Assembly (NCBI GenBank): GCA_021775805.1
Contig: JAJFHD010000116.1
Span: 1 to 49,741, forward strand
DNA length: 49,741 nt
DNA from: Alphaproteobacteria bacterium
Lineage (GTDB): Bacteria > Pseudomonadota > Alphaproteobacteria > Rhizobiales > JAJFHC01
Direction of reading: 5' to 3'
In this document: piece by piece, positions 7,714 through 15,541 of the stretch
Layout: every line of letters starts with the position of its first letter
How positions within the stretch are numbered: the stretch's first letter is position 1
Position numbers and translations under genes: made by a program
The notes under the pieces: generated by a model
The model's input: only the letters and a program-made list of their open reading frames with translations
Database searches by the model: none
Told to the model about the DNA's origin: nothing

Positions 7714-9354
7714 ATGAGTAACAAAACTTTCCCCGTCATATACACACTTCTTGTTCTGCTCTTCACCTTCACACTGACCGGAGCCACGGCTGCGGCACAG
7801 GGGTTGATCTCCGCCGAACCGGTTGAGGTCGAACCCGCGGCCGACGGCCGCAGTCTTTCGGAACTGAAGAACCTCGGTGGTCTGGAGGAGCTCGAGATCA
7901 ATGAAATCGCAACAATCCAAAGATTGTTGCGGCGCCTGGGCTATCTCAACGATGCCGAGATGAGCCGCGCGTTGGACAACCCGACGATTGCCGCCTTGCT
8001 GAAGCATTTCAGGCAGGTCGACCTCAAGCCCAAGGTGACCGCCAGAAAGGTCATCCATTCGCTGTTCACCACGGCCTGGGTCAAGGAGGGCTGGGGCACC
8101 GGCAGTGTCGCCGGCCAGGACCTCGTGGTCGACCCAAAGGAGGTCCGCAGCGCCCAGTCGGCACTGAACAAGCTTGGATACGCGCCGGGCCCGACGGACG
8201 GTATATTCGGGCCGGCGACGTTCTCTGCCGTTGAAATCTTCCAGGAAGACGATGGCCTGAAAGTTTCCGGCCTTCTGACCCGCAACACGCTCCACGGCAT
8301 ACTGCGTCGCCTCGCCATGCGCGGCAAGGAACTCGGCAGCGTTGTCCGGGTCCTGAACTGGCCGGACTATATCAGCCCCAGCGTGCTCACCCAGTTTGAG
8401 AAGGAAACCAGCATCAAGGTTGTTCACGAGGTGTTTGAATCGTCCGATGAGACATCCGAGCTTCTGCTGGCGAAGTCGTCTCAATACGACGTCATGGTCC
8501 AGACCGACGGCGGCATGAAGCAGCTGGTGGATGACGGCGACGCCCTGACATCGCTTGACCGGGACAAGCTGCCGAACCTGCGCCACGTCGACCCTATCGT
8601 CATGCGCTACACCGCGGTGCTCGACCCGGAAAACAAGCATTCAGTGCCCTACATGTGGGGAACCGTCGGTATCGGCGTCAACCAGACAAAGGTCGACCAG
8701 ATCGCCAAAGGCCTCGACTTCAGCAGCCTCGACCTTTTCATGAACCCGAAACTTGCAGCCGAACTGTCGAAGTGCGGTCTGGCCTTTGTCGACGAGGCCG
8801 GCGATATCATGCCGCTCCTGATTGCCTACCTTGGCGGCGACCTCAACAACATCACGCCTGAGATCCTGGCCAAGGTCGACCAGCGGTTGTCGCAAGTCGG
8901 GCAGTACATCAATGCAGTTCCCGCCGACAGAATTATCGACGATGTTTCCAAGGGCAAATACTGTGTCGCCATCGGTTATTCAGGTGACATGTTTCTGGCC
9001 CGTGACAATGCCCAGACATCCGGCGTGGGAACGATCTCCTATCACGTGCCGTCGAGCGGCAGCCTGCTGTGGTTCGACCGCCTCGTCGTCCCCCGCTATG
9101 CCCGCAACATCGACGGCGCCTACAAGCTGATCAACTATCTGATGAAGCCGAAGATTGCCGCTGCCAACACCAACTTCCTGCAGTTCGCCAACCCGATCGT
9201 TCCGGCAGCGCCGTTCATCGAACCGGCATTGCTTAACGATCCCGGACTTTATCCGCCGACCAATGTGATGAAACGGCTGGCGGTCCTGCCGCCGTTGCCT
9301 GACAGCGTGACCGATGCCTACAAGCAGATCTGGTCAAGGCTTCGCCGGGAGTAA
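7714..9354 (+). CDS. secreted fusion: peptidoglycan-binding repeats + PotF-like spermidine/putrescine-binding domain
   Basis: A 546-residue exported protein. Residues 1-29 are a signal peptide (cut near AAAQG). Residues 60-115 look like a worn peptidoglycan-binding-1 repeat; residues 143-195 are a good one (SALNKLGYAPGPTDGIFGPA then FQEDDGLKVSG). From residue 210 to the end it is a full PotD/PotF-type binding protein: VLNWPDYISPSVLTQFEKE, PYMWGTVGIGVN, YCVAIGYSGDMF and NPGLYPP-like NDPGLYPPTN all have counterparts in PotF. The wall-binding part would tether a polyamine sensor in the periplasm. There is no potGHI permease next to it. ATG 7714 is chosen because the signal peptide begins there; the ribosome binding site is weak. 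Ligand identity is inference. Confidence 0.8.
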   Translation: MSNKTFPVIYTLLVLLFTFTLTGATAAAQGLISAEPVEVEPAADGRSLSELKNLGGLEELEINEIATIQRLLRRLGYLNDAEMSRALDNPTIAALLKHFRQVDLKPKVTARKVIHSLFTTAWVKEGWGTGSVAGQDLVVDPKEVRSAQSALNKLGYAPGPTDGIFGPATFSAVEIFQEDDGLKVSGLLTRNTLHGILRRLAMRGKELGSVVRVLNWPDYISPSVLTQFEKETSIKVVHEVFESSDETSELLLAKSSQYDVMVQTDGGMKQLVDDGDALTSLDRDKLPNLRHVDPIVMRYTAVLDPENKHSVPYMWGTVGIGVNQTKVDQIAKGLDFSSLDLFMNPKLAAELSKCGLAFVDEAGDIMPLLIAYLGGDLNNITPEILAKVDQRLSQVGQYINAVPADRIIDDVSKGKYCVAIGYSGDMFLARDNAQTSGVGTISYHVPSSGSLLWFDRLVVPRYARNIDGAYKLINYLMKPKIAAANTNFLQFANPIVPAAPFIEPALLNDPGLYPPTNVMKRLAVLPPLPDSVTDAYKQIWSRLRRE

Positions 9355-9362
9355 GTTTCGGC

Positions 9363-9384
9363 CGGGCGGCGTCACGGCCGCCCG
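9363..9384. terminator. hairpin between convergent genes, possible bidirectional terminator
   Basis: CGGGCGGC and GCCGCCCG form a perfect 8-bp stem around GTCACG, nine bases after the PotF-like stop and 13 before the next gene's end on the other strand. It lacks a T-run, so intrinsic termination would be weak. Confidence 0.45.
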
Positions 9385-9397
9385 TGTCCGACAATCG

Positions 9398-10204
9398 CTA
9401 ATTGTTGTATCCGGAAATGATCCTATCAATCGTCCCGTCAGCCTTTAGCTGATCGACTGCCGCTTGCAGATGCGTCAGGACGGCGGGGTCTGTCGATTGA
9501 TGAAATGCATAACCCGACTGCCCTTCCTTCAGGACAAAAACGTCCTCATATTCGCTGGGGTCGCCACCGGCTTTCTTGATCACATTCTTGAACACGTCCA
9601 CGGCGTAGACCACGACATCGACCTTGCCTGACTTCAGCAGGGCATAAAGCTGTTTGGCCGAGGTTATCCTCTTGATTGCATCCGGTTCCAACGTCAGTTT
9701 CGAGGCAAGTTGATCGCCAATGTCGTTGCGCACGACACCGATCTTGAGTTTACGCAAGTCCTTGGTCTTCTTGGCAACGATCTTGCTCTCTTTCGGCGCG
9801 ATTATGGAAATCGCCAGGGGAATGGCTGGGCCGACAAACTTCATTATCTTTTCGCGCTCGGGCGTATATGTCATGCTGAACAGAGCCGTCCCCGGCTTGC
9901 TCTGGACATATTTGTAGCTCCGGTTCCAGGCAACGATCTTGATGTCGGATGTGCTGACACCGACGCCGATTTTCTTAAACGCGGCCAAAAGAATATCGAC
10001 GGCCATTCCAGTTGGAGCGCCACCTTCTCCGGCAAAGTTGTAAGGCGGATATTCTTCCGTGTACCACGTCATGCCCTCAAGTTTCTTCGCTGCTTCTTCC
10101 GCCGTTAACGCGAATGCAGGTATGGAGAAATTCGCCCCCAACAGCAAAAACGCTGAAATTGTCAGCAGTCGGATCACTGATTTTTTTCTTTGAAAACAAT
10201 TCAT
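9398..10204 (-). CDS. periplasmic amino-acid-type solute-binding protein (PBP-II, SBP_bac_3-like)
   Basis: A 268-residue secreted binding protein. Signal peptide residues 1-32 (KK at 7-8, hydrophobic core, cut after AFA). The mature part begins with the ligand-site signature TWYTEEYPPYNF, then GMAVDILLAAFKKIG, as in the polar amino-acid binding family; LKIGVVRNDIGDQLA marks the second lobe. Start at the ATG at 10204 with GGAGAG ten bases upstream. No permease or ATPase gene is adjacent, so it is an orphan binding protein. It shares the 594-base gap 10205-10798 with the divergent TAXI gene, and that gap contains no recognisable gene. Confidence 0.8.
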   Translation of the reverse strand: MNCFQRKKSVIRLLTISAFLLLGANFSIPAFALTAEEAAKKLEGMTWYTEEYPPYNFAGEGGAPTGMAVDILLAAFKKIGVGVSTSDIKIVAWNRSYKYVQSKPGTALFSMTYTPEREKIMKFVGPAIPLAISIIAPKESKIVAKKTKDLRKLKIGVVRNDIGDQLASKLTLEPDAIKRITSAKQLYALLKSGKVDVVVYAVDVFKNVIKKAGGDPSEYEDVFVLKEGQSGYAFHQSTDPAVLTHLQAAVDQLKADGTIDRIISGYNN

Positions 10205-10798
10205 TAGATCACTCTCCACAATTCCAAATGGTATCGATGCAGCAGGCCAGGCCAAAGACAGAGCGGTCAGGAAACACGAACCGACCAGACACCGCTGCTT
10301 CAACTGGCCTTCCGCTCTATTTGCCCTACATGATCGGGCCCCCTCACGCAGTGTGACCTGTGGTTTCTCATTATGTCAAATGCAGGACGTGCAGGTAGGC
10401 GTCCACTTCATCCTGCAATGCCGACGCCCGATGCCCTTTGAATGCGGAACCGCACGCGCGCCTATGATCGACAAGTGTGGCACTGGATGTCTGTTACATT
10501 CGGCGTCAGGCAGATATGCCACTGCGCAAAATGTTCAGCCAACGCACTATTCGTTGCAAAACAGTCACACACTTGCCAATGACACTCCACAATTCACTCA
10601 CCAATCAGTAAACCGTGGACCGGGTCAGTCGTGATGGGCGCTTTTTGCTTTATGTTTGCGGAATCTGTGGCTACGATGAACCTGATCACACGTCAGCGTG
10701 TTCGCCAAAATCACATGAAAAACCGGAGAAGCGAACCTGGAGATTGAGGTGGTCAAAGACGGGGGCGGTCCATTTGGACTCCGTGAGGGTTGGTATTT
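10205..10798. other. long divergent intergenic region
   Basis: 594 bases between two divergent binding-protein genes. Short open frames exist but have no ribosome binding sites or recognisable sequence. The stretch is less GC-rich than the flanking genes and probably carries both promoters. I could not pick out a convincing -35/-10 pair or operator. Confidence 0.4.
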
Positions 10799-11770
10799 AT
10801 GATTTTCCAGGCGTTTCACACGAAGGCTGCGGCCTGCGTGGCACTGATGCTGCTGCTGTCGAGCGGCGCTCAGGCAGATGACAAGACTATCGTGATCGGC
10901 AGCGGCGGTGCAACAGGTGTTTACTACCCCGTTGCGATATCAATTTGCCGCCTTTTCAATGCCGAAAACAAGAAAAATGGCTATCGTTGCTCGGTTGAGA
11001 GCACCAAGGGTTCAATCGACAATCTGAAAAAACTCCGCGCGGGAACGATCAATTTTGCGATCGTCCAGTCCGATTGGCAGTCTCATGCCTTGAAGGGTAC
11101 AAACGTCTTTGCCAATGCCAAACCCCACAAGGACCTTCGTTCACTCTTTGCACTTTATTCCGAGTCCTTCACAGTCCTGGCGCGCTCGAACTCCAAGATT
11201 GCCCGATTTGAGGATCTCCTGGGCCGCCGCGTCAATCTCGGGGACCCGGGTTCCGGACAACGTGCAACCATGGATATCGTGATGCGGGCATTCGGGTGGA
11301 CCAGGTTCAGTTTCTCCCTCACCCGCGAATTCGGTTCCAAACTGCAGGCCCAAGCCCTTTGTGACGGCGAAGTCGATGCCATTGTATTCGTCGCCGGCCA
11401 TCCTTCGGGAACCATCAAGTCAGCCACTGAAAAGTGCAGTACCAATTTGGTGGAAGTTGATGGCCCGGTCATCGACAAGCTCATCGAAGAAAACGACTAC
11501 TATCGTAAGGCTGTGATTCCAACGAGTGTATATTTCAAGGAAAATAGCGACATCCCAACGTTTGGCGTGAATGCAACGATGGTGGCCACATCTCAGGTTC
11601 CGTCTTCGCTGTTGACGCTTTTCCTCAAGAGTGTGTTTGGCAACCTGGATAAATTCAAGACCATGCACCCGGCTCTGGCAAGCCTCAGCCTAGAGGAGAT
11701 GAAGAAGGACATCATGCCGGCCCCATTACACGACGGGGCGAAATTTTTCTTCGAAAAGCTCCATAATTGA
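10799..11770 (+). CDS. TAXI-family solute-binding protein, copy 1
   Basis: A 323-residue secreted protein with a signal peptide (cut near AQADD, residue 26). The mature part begins IVIGSGGATGVYYPVAISIC, the TAXI (TRAP-associated extracytoplasmic immunogenic) signature. LGDPGSGQRATMD and FVAGHPSGTIKSAT are further family hallmarks. TAXI proteins bind small organic acids or amino acids and normally deliver them to a fused TRAP DctQM permease; none is present. ATG 10799 has GAGGG nine bases upstream; a TTG at 10790 is too close to it. The ion-channel fusion gene follows 81 bases later on the same strand, so they may share a transcript. It is a paralogue of the protein at 14303-15274. Confidence 0.85.
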   Translation: MIFQAFHTKAAACVALMLLLSSGAQADDKTIVIGSGGATGVYYPVAISICRLFNAENKKNGYRCSVESTKGSIDNLKKLRAGTINFAIVQSDWQSHALKGTNVFANAKPHKDLRSLFALYSESFTVLARSNSKIARFEDLLGRRVNLGDPGSGQRATMDIVMRAFGWTRFSFSLTREFGSKLQAQALCDGEVDAIVFVAGHPSGTIKSATEKCSTNLVEVDGPVIDKLIEENDYYRKAVIPTSVYFKENSDIPTFGVNATMVATSQVPSSLLTLFLKSVFGNLDKFKTMHPALASLSLEEMKKDIMPAPLHDGAKFFFEKLHN

Positions 11771-11851
11771 CGGCCCTCGGATTCAACAGCGCACCGACAA
11801 GAATGCCTGAGCATCTAGTCGATCCGGAAACTTTATGAGAACCACCCTAGA

Positions 11852-14182
11852 ATGATGAATAGAGTTTTTTCGGCGACGATCCTGTCGAGGTTTCTTTTGC
11901 AGGCTGTGGTCATCCTGATCGCAACTTTTCTAGTGTTTCCGACCTTGTCCCAGGCACAAGACTCCGACAAAACGAAAGCCGCCGACCTCGATCCGTGGGT
12001 CATCGCTGTCGTAGGTCCGATGAGTGGCACCGATGCGCCTCTGGGCCAGAGCATGGTTGACGCAGCACAACTGCGCGCCGACCAGGCAAATGCGGCCGGC
12101 GGTATCGGCGGCAGGCTCATCAAGATCGTGACCTATGACGATGCGAACGACCCGGAAACGGCGGCTAAAGTCGCAAACGACGCCGTCAAAGATGGGAAAG
12201 TTCTGCTTGTCCTCGGCCATCGGACCAGTGGCGCATCCATCGCTGCTGCGCCAGTATACAATGAACACAAGATACCGGCAATTTCCGGTACGGCTACGGC
12301 AAACGCCCTCACGGTCAACAATCCGTGGTATTTCCGAGTGGTCTACAACAATCGCCTTCAAGCTGATTTTATCGCGAACTACATCAACAGCATTCTGAAA
12401 TTCAAAGCTGCTACATTGATATCGACGACCAGTCCTTACGGTAAATCACTATCGGAAGCCTTTGTATCCTCGGTTGAGGAACTGCCCCTGAAGATCGCTC
12501 ACAAATACGAGCTAGATCCGGACGATCCGGAGATTGATCTCAACATGGCAGACGTTGTGTCCGAACTCTCGTTGCTGCCGGACAGCGGTATGGTTTTCCT
12601 CGCCATGAATGCAACCAACGCCGCACACTTCGTTCGGGAGATGCGCAATTCGGGTTTTGCGCTACCGGTCTTCGGCGCCGATGCGATCAATCAGCAATTT
12701 CCCGACAAGTTCGAACCCGATGCCGTGCTGAAGACATCGCCCGGCGACTTTACCGATCAGATCTATGCAACGACCTCAATGATCTGGGACGTGGCAAACG
12801 AAAACGCGGTTCAATTCAGAAATGCGTTCCGGAAAAAACTCGGCCGTTCGCCGGATTCCTCCATGGCGTTGTATTATGATGCCGCGAGTATTGCCGTTGA
12901 GGCCATCGCTAAGGCCGGATTGTCGGGCACGGATATCGTCGGAGACAGAGAAAAGGTTCGGGCCTTTCTGAGCAGCATCGACTCACGGGTGAAAGCCTTT
13001 GCCGGAATAACCGGAAAAATCTACTTTGACAGCTCTGGAGATGCCATCAAGACAGTGCCGGTTGGAATTTTCGAGTTGGCCGAGTTCATTTCCGCTCCAG
13101 TCCAACTGGAGCCTGTTCCTAATCCCGTCATGGTTCCCGAGTTTTCCAACAAACTTGAAGCCGCTGCAATTATCCCCTTCAAAGAGGGATACATGCACGC
13201 GACCCAGATCGTTTATTTCGGAATTGACCTGAATGAAGTGAGCAACCTGAATACGGCGACCGGCAACTACACTTTGGACTTCTATTTGTGGCTTCGTTTT
13301 CGAGGCAAGCTGGATCTTTCAAAGATTGAATTCAGCAATGCCGTCAATCCGATTGATCTGAAAAATCCGATCTGGGCTCGTGAGCGAAACGGTATGACAA
13401 TCATGACGTTCAAGGTGCGCGGAACATTTCACGGCGATTTTCAGTTCAAGGATTACCCGTTTGACAAACAGCATGTGGTGCTCGAGGTCCGCCACAGGGA
13501 CAGGACCAGTGAGAGTGTCAAGTTTGTAACGGACCGCCTCGGCATGCGTCTGACCGGGCCGGATGTGACTTTGTTGCAGCGGATCCAGGAAGAAGATGTA
13601 TTCAAAACGTCGCTGGGTTGGCAGATCACAGATGCCGAGATATTTCAGGATCTTATCAAGACGGCCTCAACACTAGGCGAGACCCGATTTTTTCAAGGTG
13701 AGACAGAAGTCAATTTCTCACGCATGATGCTGAGACTGGAGATTTCGAGACACCTGGCCAGTTACAGCACGACGATTCTGCTGCCAATGTCGATTCTGTT
13801 TATCATTGGCATGCTTCTGTTTGCCATTCCTGTCGAAGAGTTGCCGCCCCGGCTCAGCGGGGGTATCCTGGTTCTGGTCACCGTATCATTGCTGCGAGCG
13901 CGCTTGTCTAACGATTTGCCGAACATCGGTTACCTTGTGGCCATCGACTACATATTTTTCGCACTCCAGATAATCATGTGGTTCGGCATCATGATCAGCG
14001 TTGCCAGTTTTTGGCTTCTGCGTCACGACAGACCCAAATTTGCAAAGAGAATCAACAAGTTCGGTGTCTTCTTTTATCCCCTTCCGGTGATCGGCGTAAT
14101 GATGTTTATCTGGACACAGGTCGACCTCCCGCCAATCGACTGGTCGGGATTGGTGGGCAAATGGGCCTCGGTGATCGGCTGA
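11852..14182 (+). CDS. pentameric ligand-gated ion channel fused to a type I periplasmic-binding domain
   Basis: A 776-residue inner-membrane protein. Residues 1-36: signal peptide. Residues 46-415: a branched-chain-amino-acid-type binding domain (VVGPMSGTDAPLGQSMVDAA; QANAAGGIGGRLIKIVTYDD). Residues 440-634: extracellular ligand-binding beta-sandwich of the Cys-loop superfamily, with the hallmark FKDYPFDKQ (532-540) and no disulfide-forming cysteines, as in bacterial members. Residues 636-659: M1. Residues 665-667 Pro-Pro-Arg, then M2 to LP at 689-690, spaced exactly as in glycine receptors. Residues 693-723: M3 (GYLVAIDYIFF). Short basic loop RHDRPKFAKR, then M4 at 737-757. The channel would open when ligand binds the extra domain or the sandwich. 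ATG 11852 (or 11855); the ribosome binding site is weak. Bacterial fusions of this sort are known but rare. The ligand is unknown. Confidence 0.9.
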   Translation: MMNRVFSATILSRFLLQAVVILIATFLVFPTLSQAQDSDKTKAADLDPWVIAVVGPMSGTDAPLGQSMVDAAQLRADQANAAGGIGGRLIKIVTYDDANDPETAAKVANDAVKDGKVLLVLGHRTSGASIAAAPVYNEHKIPAISGTATANALTVNNPWYFRVVYNNRLQADFIANYINSILKFKAATLISTTSPYGKSLSEAFVSSVEELPLKIAHKYELDPDDPEIDLNMADVVSELSLLPDSGMVFLAMNATNAAHFVREMRNSGFALPVFGADAINQQFPDKFEPDAVLKTSPGDFTDQIYATTSMIWDVANENAVQFRNAFRKKLGRSPDSSMALYYDAASIAVEAIAKAGLSGTDIVGDREKVRAFLSSIDSRVKAFAGITGKIYFDSSGDAIKTVPVGIFELAEFISAPVQLEPVPNPVMVPEFSNKLEAAAIIPFKEGYMHATQIVYFGIDLNEVSNLNTATGNYTLDFYLWLRFRGKLDLSKIEFSNAVNPIDLKNPIWARERNGMTIMTFKVRGTFHGDFQFKDYPFDKQHVVLEVRHRDRTSESVKFVTDRLGMRLTGPDVTLLQRIQEEDVFKTSLGWQITDAEIFQDLIKTASTLGETRFFQGETEVNFSRMMLRLEISRHLASYSTTILLPMSILFIIGMLLFAIPVEELPPRLSGGILVLVTVSLLRARLSNDLPNIGYLVAIDYIFFALQIIMWFGIMISVASFWLLRHDRPKFAKRINKFGVFFYPLPVIGVMMFIWTQVDLPPIDWSGLVGKWASVIG

Positions 14183-14192
14183 CAAACCTAAG

Positions 14193-14218
14193 GCGTCACC
14201 AACTAGATGGGGTGATGC
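14193..14218. terminator. hairpin between convergent channel and TAXI genes
   Basis: GCGTCACC and GGTGATGC pair over 8 bp (one G-T) around a 10-base loop, 11 bases after the channel gene's stop. A short T-run follows further on. A weak terminator candidate for the channel transcript. Confidence 0.35.
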
Positions 14219-14302
14219 TGATCATCAGTACGTTTGCCGACCGCCCCGCTTCGCTTGGAACATGCGGGACAGAGGAAAACCGTCTGTGTCAACGGCCAGG
14301 AC

Positions 14303-15274
14303 TCACATCCATCCCATTTCTTTGTAATATTTCGCGGCACCATCGTGGAGCGGCGCGGACAGGCCGTCCTTGATCATTTCTTCCTGTTTCAGAATACCCA
14401 AAGCCGGATGCAGCCTCTTAAACCGCTTGAACTTCTCAAAGACAGACTTGACCAGATTGTAGACGACGTCTTCAGACACCTTGCTCGACGTGACCAAAGT
14501 TGCGCCGACGCCAAATGTCTTTGTATCGGCTTCGTTGCCCTTGTACATCTTGCCCGGAACCGTGGCTGACCTGTAATATGGATTGTTCGCGATCAATTCA
14601 TCGATCGCCGCCCCACTCACCTCGACCAAGACGGTTTCACAAAGAGTCGTTGCCTCTTTAATCGCTCCACTGGGATGGCCGACGGTAAAGACCATGGCGT
14701 CAATCTTGTTGTCACAAACAGCCCGCGCCTGGTTTGTCGACTTGAGCTCGGTTACCAGTTCGAAGTCCTTCGTCGTCCAGCCCTTTGCAGCCAGCAGAAC
14801 GTCCATCGTACCGCGCTGACCGGAGCCTGGATTACCAATGTTTACACGTTTACCTTTCAGATCGTCGAAAGACTTGATGCCTGAGTCCAATCGCGCCACA
14901 ACGGTGAAGGGTTCAGGATGAACCGAAAACACCGCGCGCAACTCTTCGAACGGCCCGTCTTCTGCGAATTTCGAAGACCCTTTGTGGCTGTGAAACTGCC
15001 AGTCGGACTGGGCGACACCAAAGTCTAGCTCGCCGGCGCGAATGGCCTTCAAATTGTAAACAGAACCACCAGTGGACTCCACTGTACATTTGACACCATG
15101 TGCCTTCGTACCCCGATTCACCAGTCGGCAAATGGCCCCGCCGGTTGGAAAGTAGACGCCCGTCTTGCCCCCGGTGCCGATCCTAATAGATGTTTCCCCT
15201 GCTTTCGTATCAATGATGCTGAATGTCGCGAAAACGACCGTACAAACCAAGACACACAGAAATCTGCTCATCAT
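14303..15274 (-). CDS. TAXI-family solute-binding protein, copy 2
   Basis: A 323-residue secreted protein with a signal peptide (cut near TKA, about residue 25) and the TAXI signatures IRIGTGGKTGVYFPTGGAIC, IGNPGSGQRGTMD and FTVGHPSGAIKEAT. It aligns end to end with the protein at 10799-11770, including the closing HPAL and PLHDGA motifs, so the two are paralogues that have diverged substantially. It lies on the opposite strand, so the two copies bracket the ion-channel gene as an inverted pair. No TRAP permease is nearby. ATG 15274 has GGGGA upstream; a second ATG follows at once. Ligand unknown. Confidence 0.85.
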   Translation of the reverse strand: MMSRFLCVLVCTVVFATFSIIDTKAGETSIRIGTGGKTGVYFPTGGAICRLVNRGTKAHGVKCTVESTGGSVYNLKAIRAGELDFGVAQSDWQFHSHKGSSKFAEDGPFEELRAVFSVHPEPFTVVARLDSGIKSFDDLKGKRVNIGNPGSGQRGTMDVLLAAKGWTTKDFELVTELKSTNQARAVCDNKIDAMVFTVGHPSGAIKEATTLCETVLVEVSGAAIDELIANNPYYRSATVPGKMYKGNEADTKTFGVGATLVTSSKVSEDVVYNLVKSVFEKFKRFKRLHPALGILKQEEMIKDGLSAPLHDGAAKYYKEMGWM

Positions 15275-15344
15275 TCCGTCCCCGAGTTACCATGTTTTTG
15301 GGCGTTGCCAAATCTGCGTCGGCATTACGCCATCATCATTTCAA

Positions 15345-15371
15345 ATTATACACCTATCACATCTGTATCAA
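15345..15371 (-). promoter_or_regulatory. promoter candidate for TAXI copy 2
   Basis: On the minus strand, TTGATA (15366-15371) and a perfect TATAAT (15345-15350) are separated by 15 bases, a little short. The predicted leader is about 65 bases. The surrounding 267-base gap is A+T-rich and has no gene. Confidence 0.45.
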
Positions 15372-15541
15372 ATACGGGACTTATTATGAAGCTTTGGCTT
15401 TTCAGTACACGCCATTTTATGCCTCTCGCTGGCAAATGACTGAGAGGTCTGTTGATGGTTTCGATTGCAGCTAAACGCTGTGGGTATGCCGCTTCAGTTG
15501 AGAAGCATGTAGCCGCCGTGCCGCGTCGCGCCCGGGAAACG

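Noticed and set aside
10353..10634. 93-codon ORF in the divergent gap
   Set aside because: No ribosome site, no recognisable sequence and unusual composition (many Cys, His and Gln).
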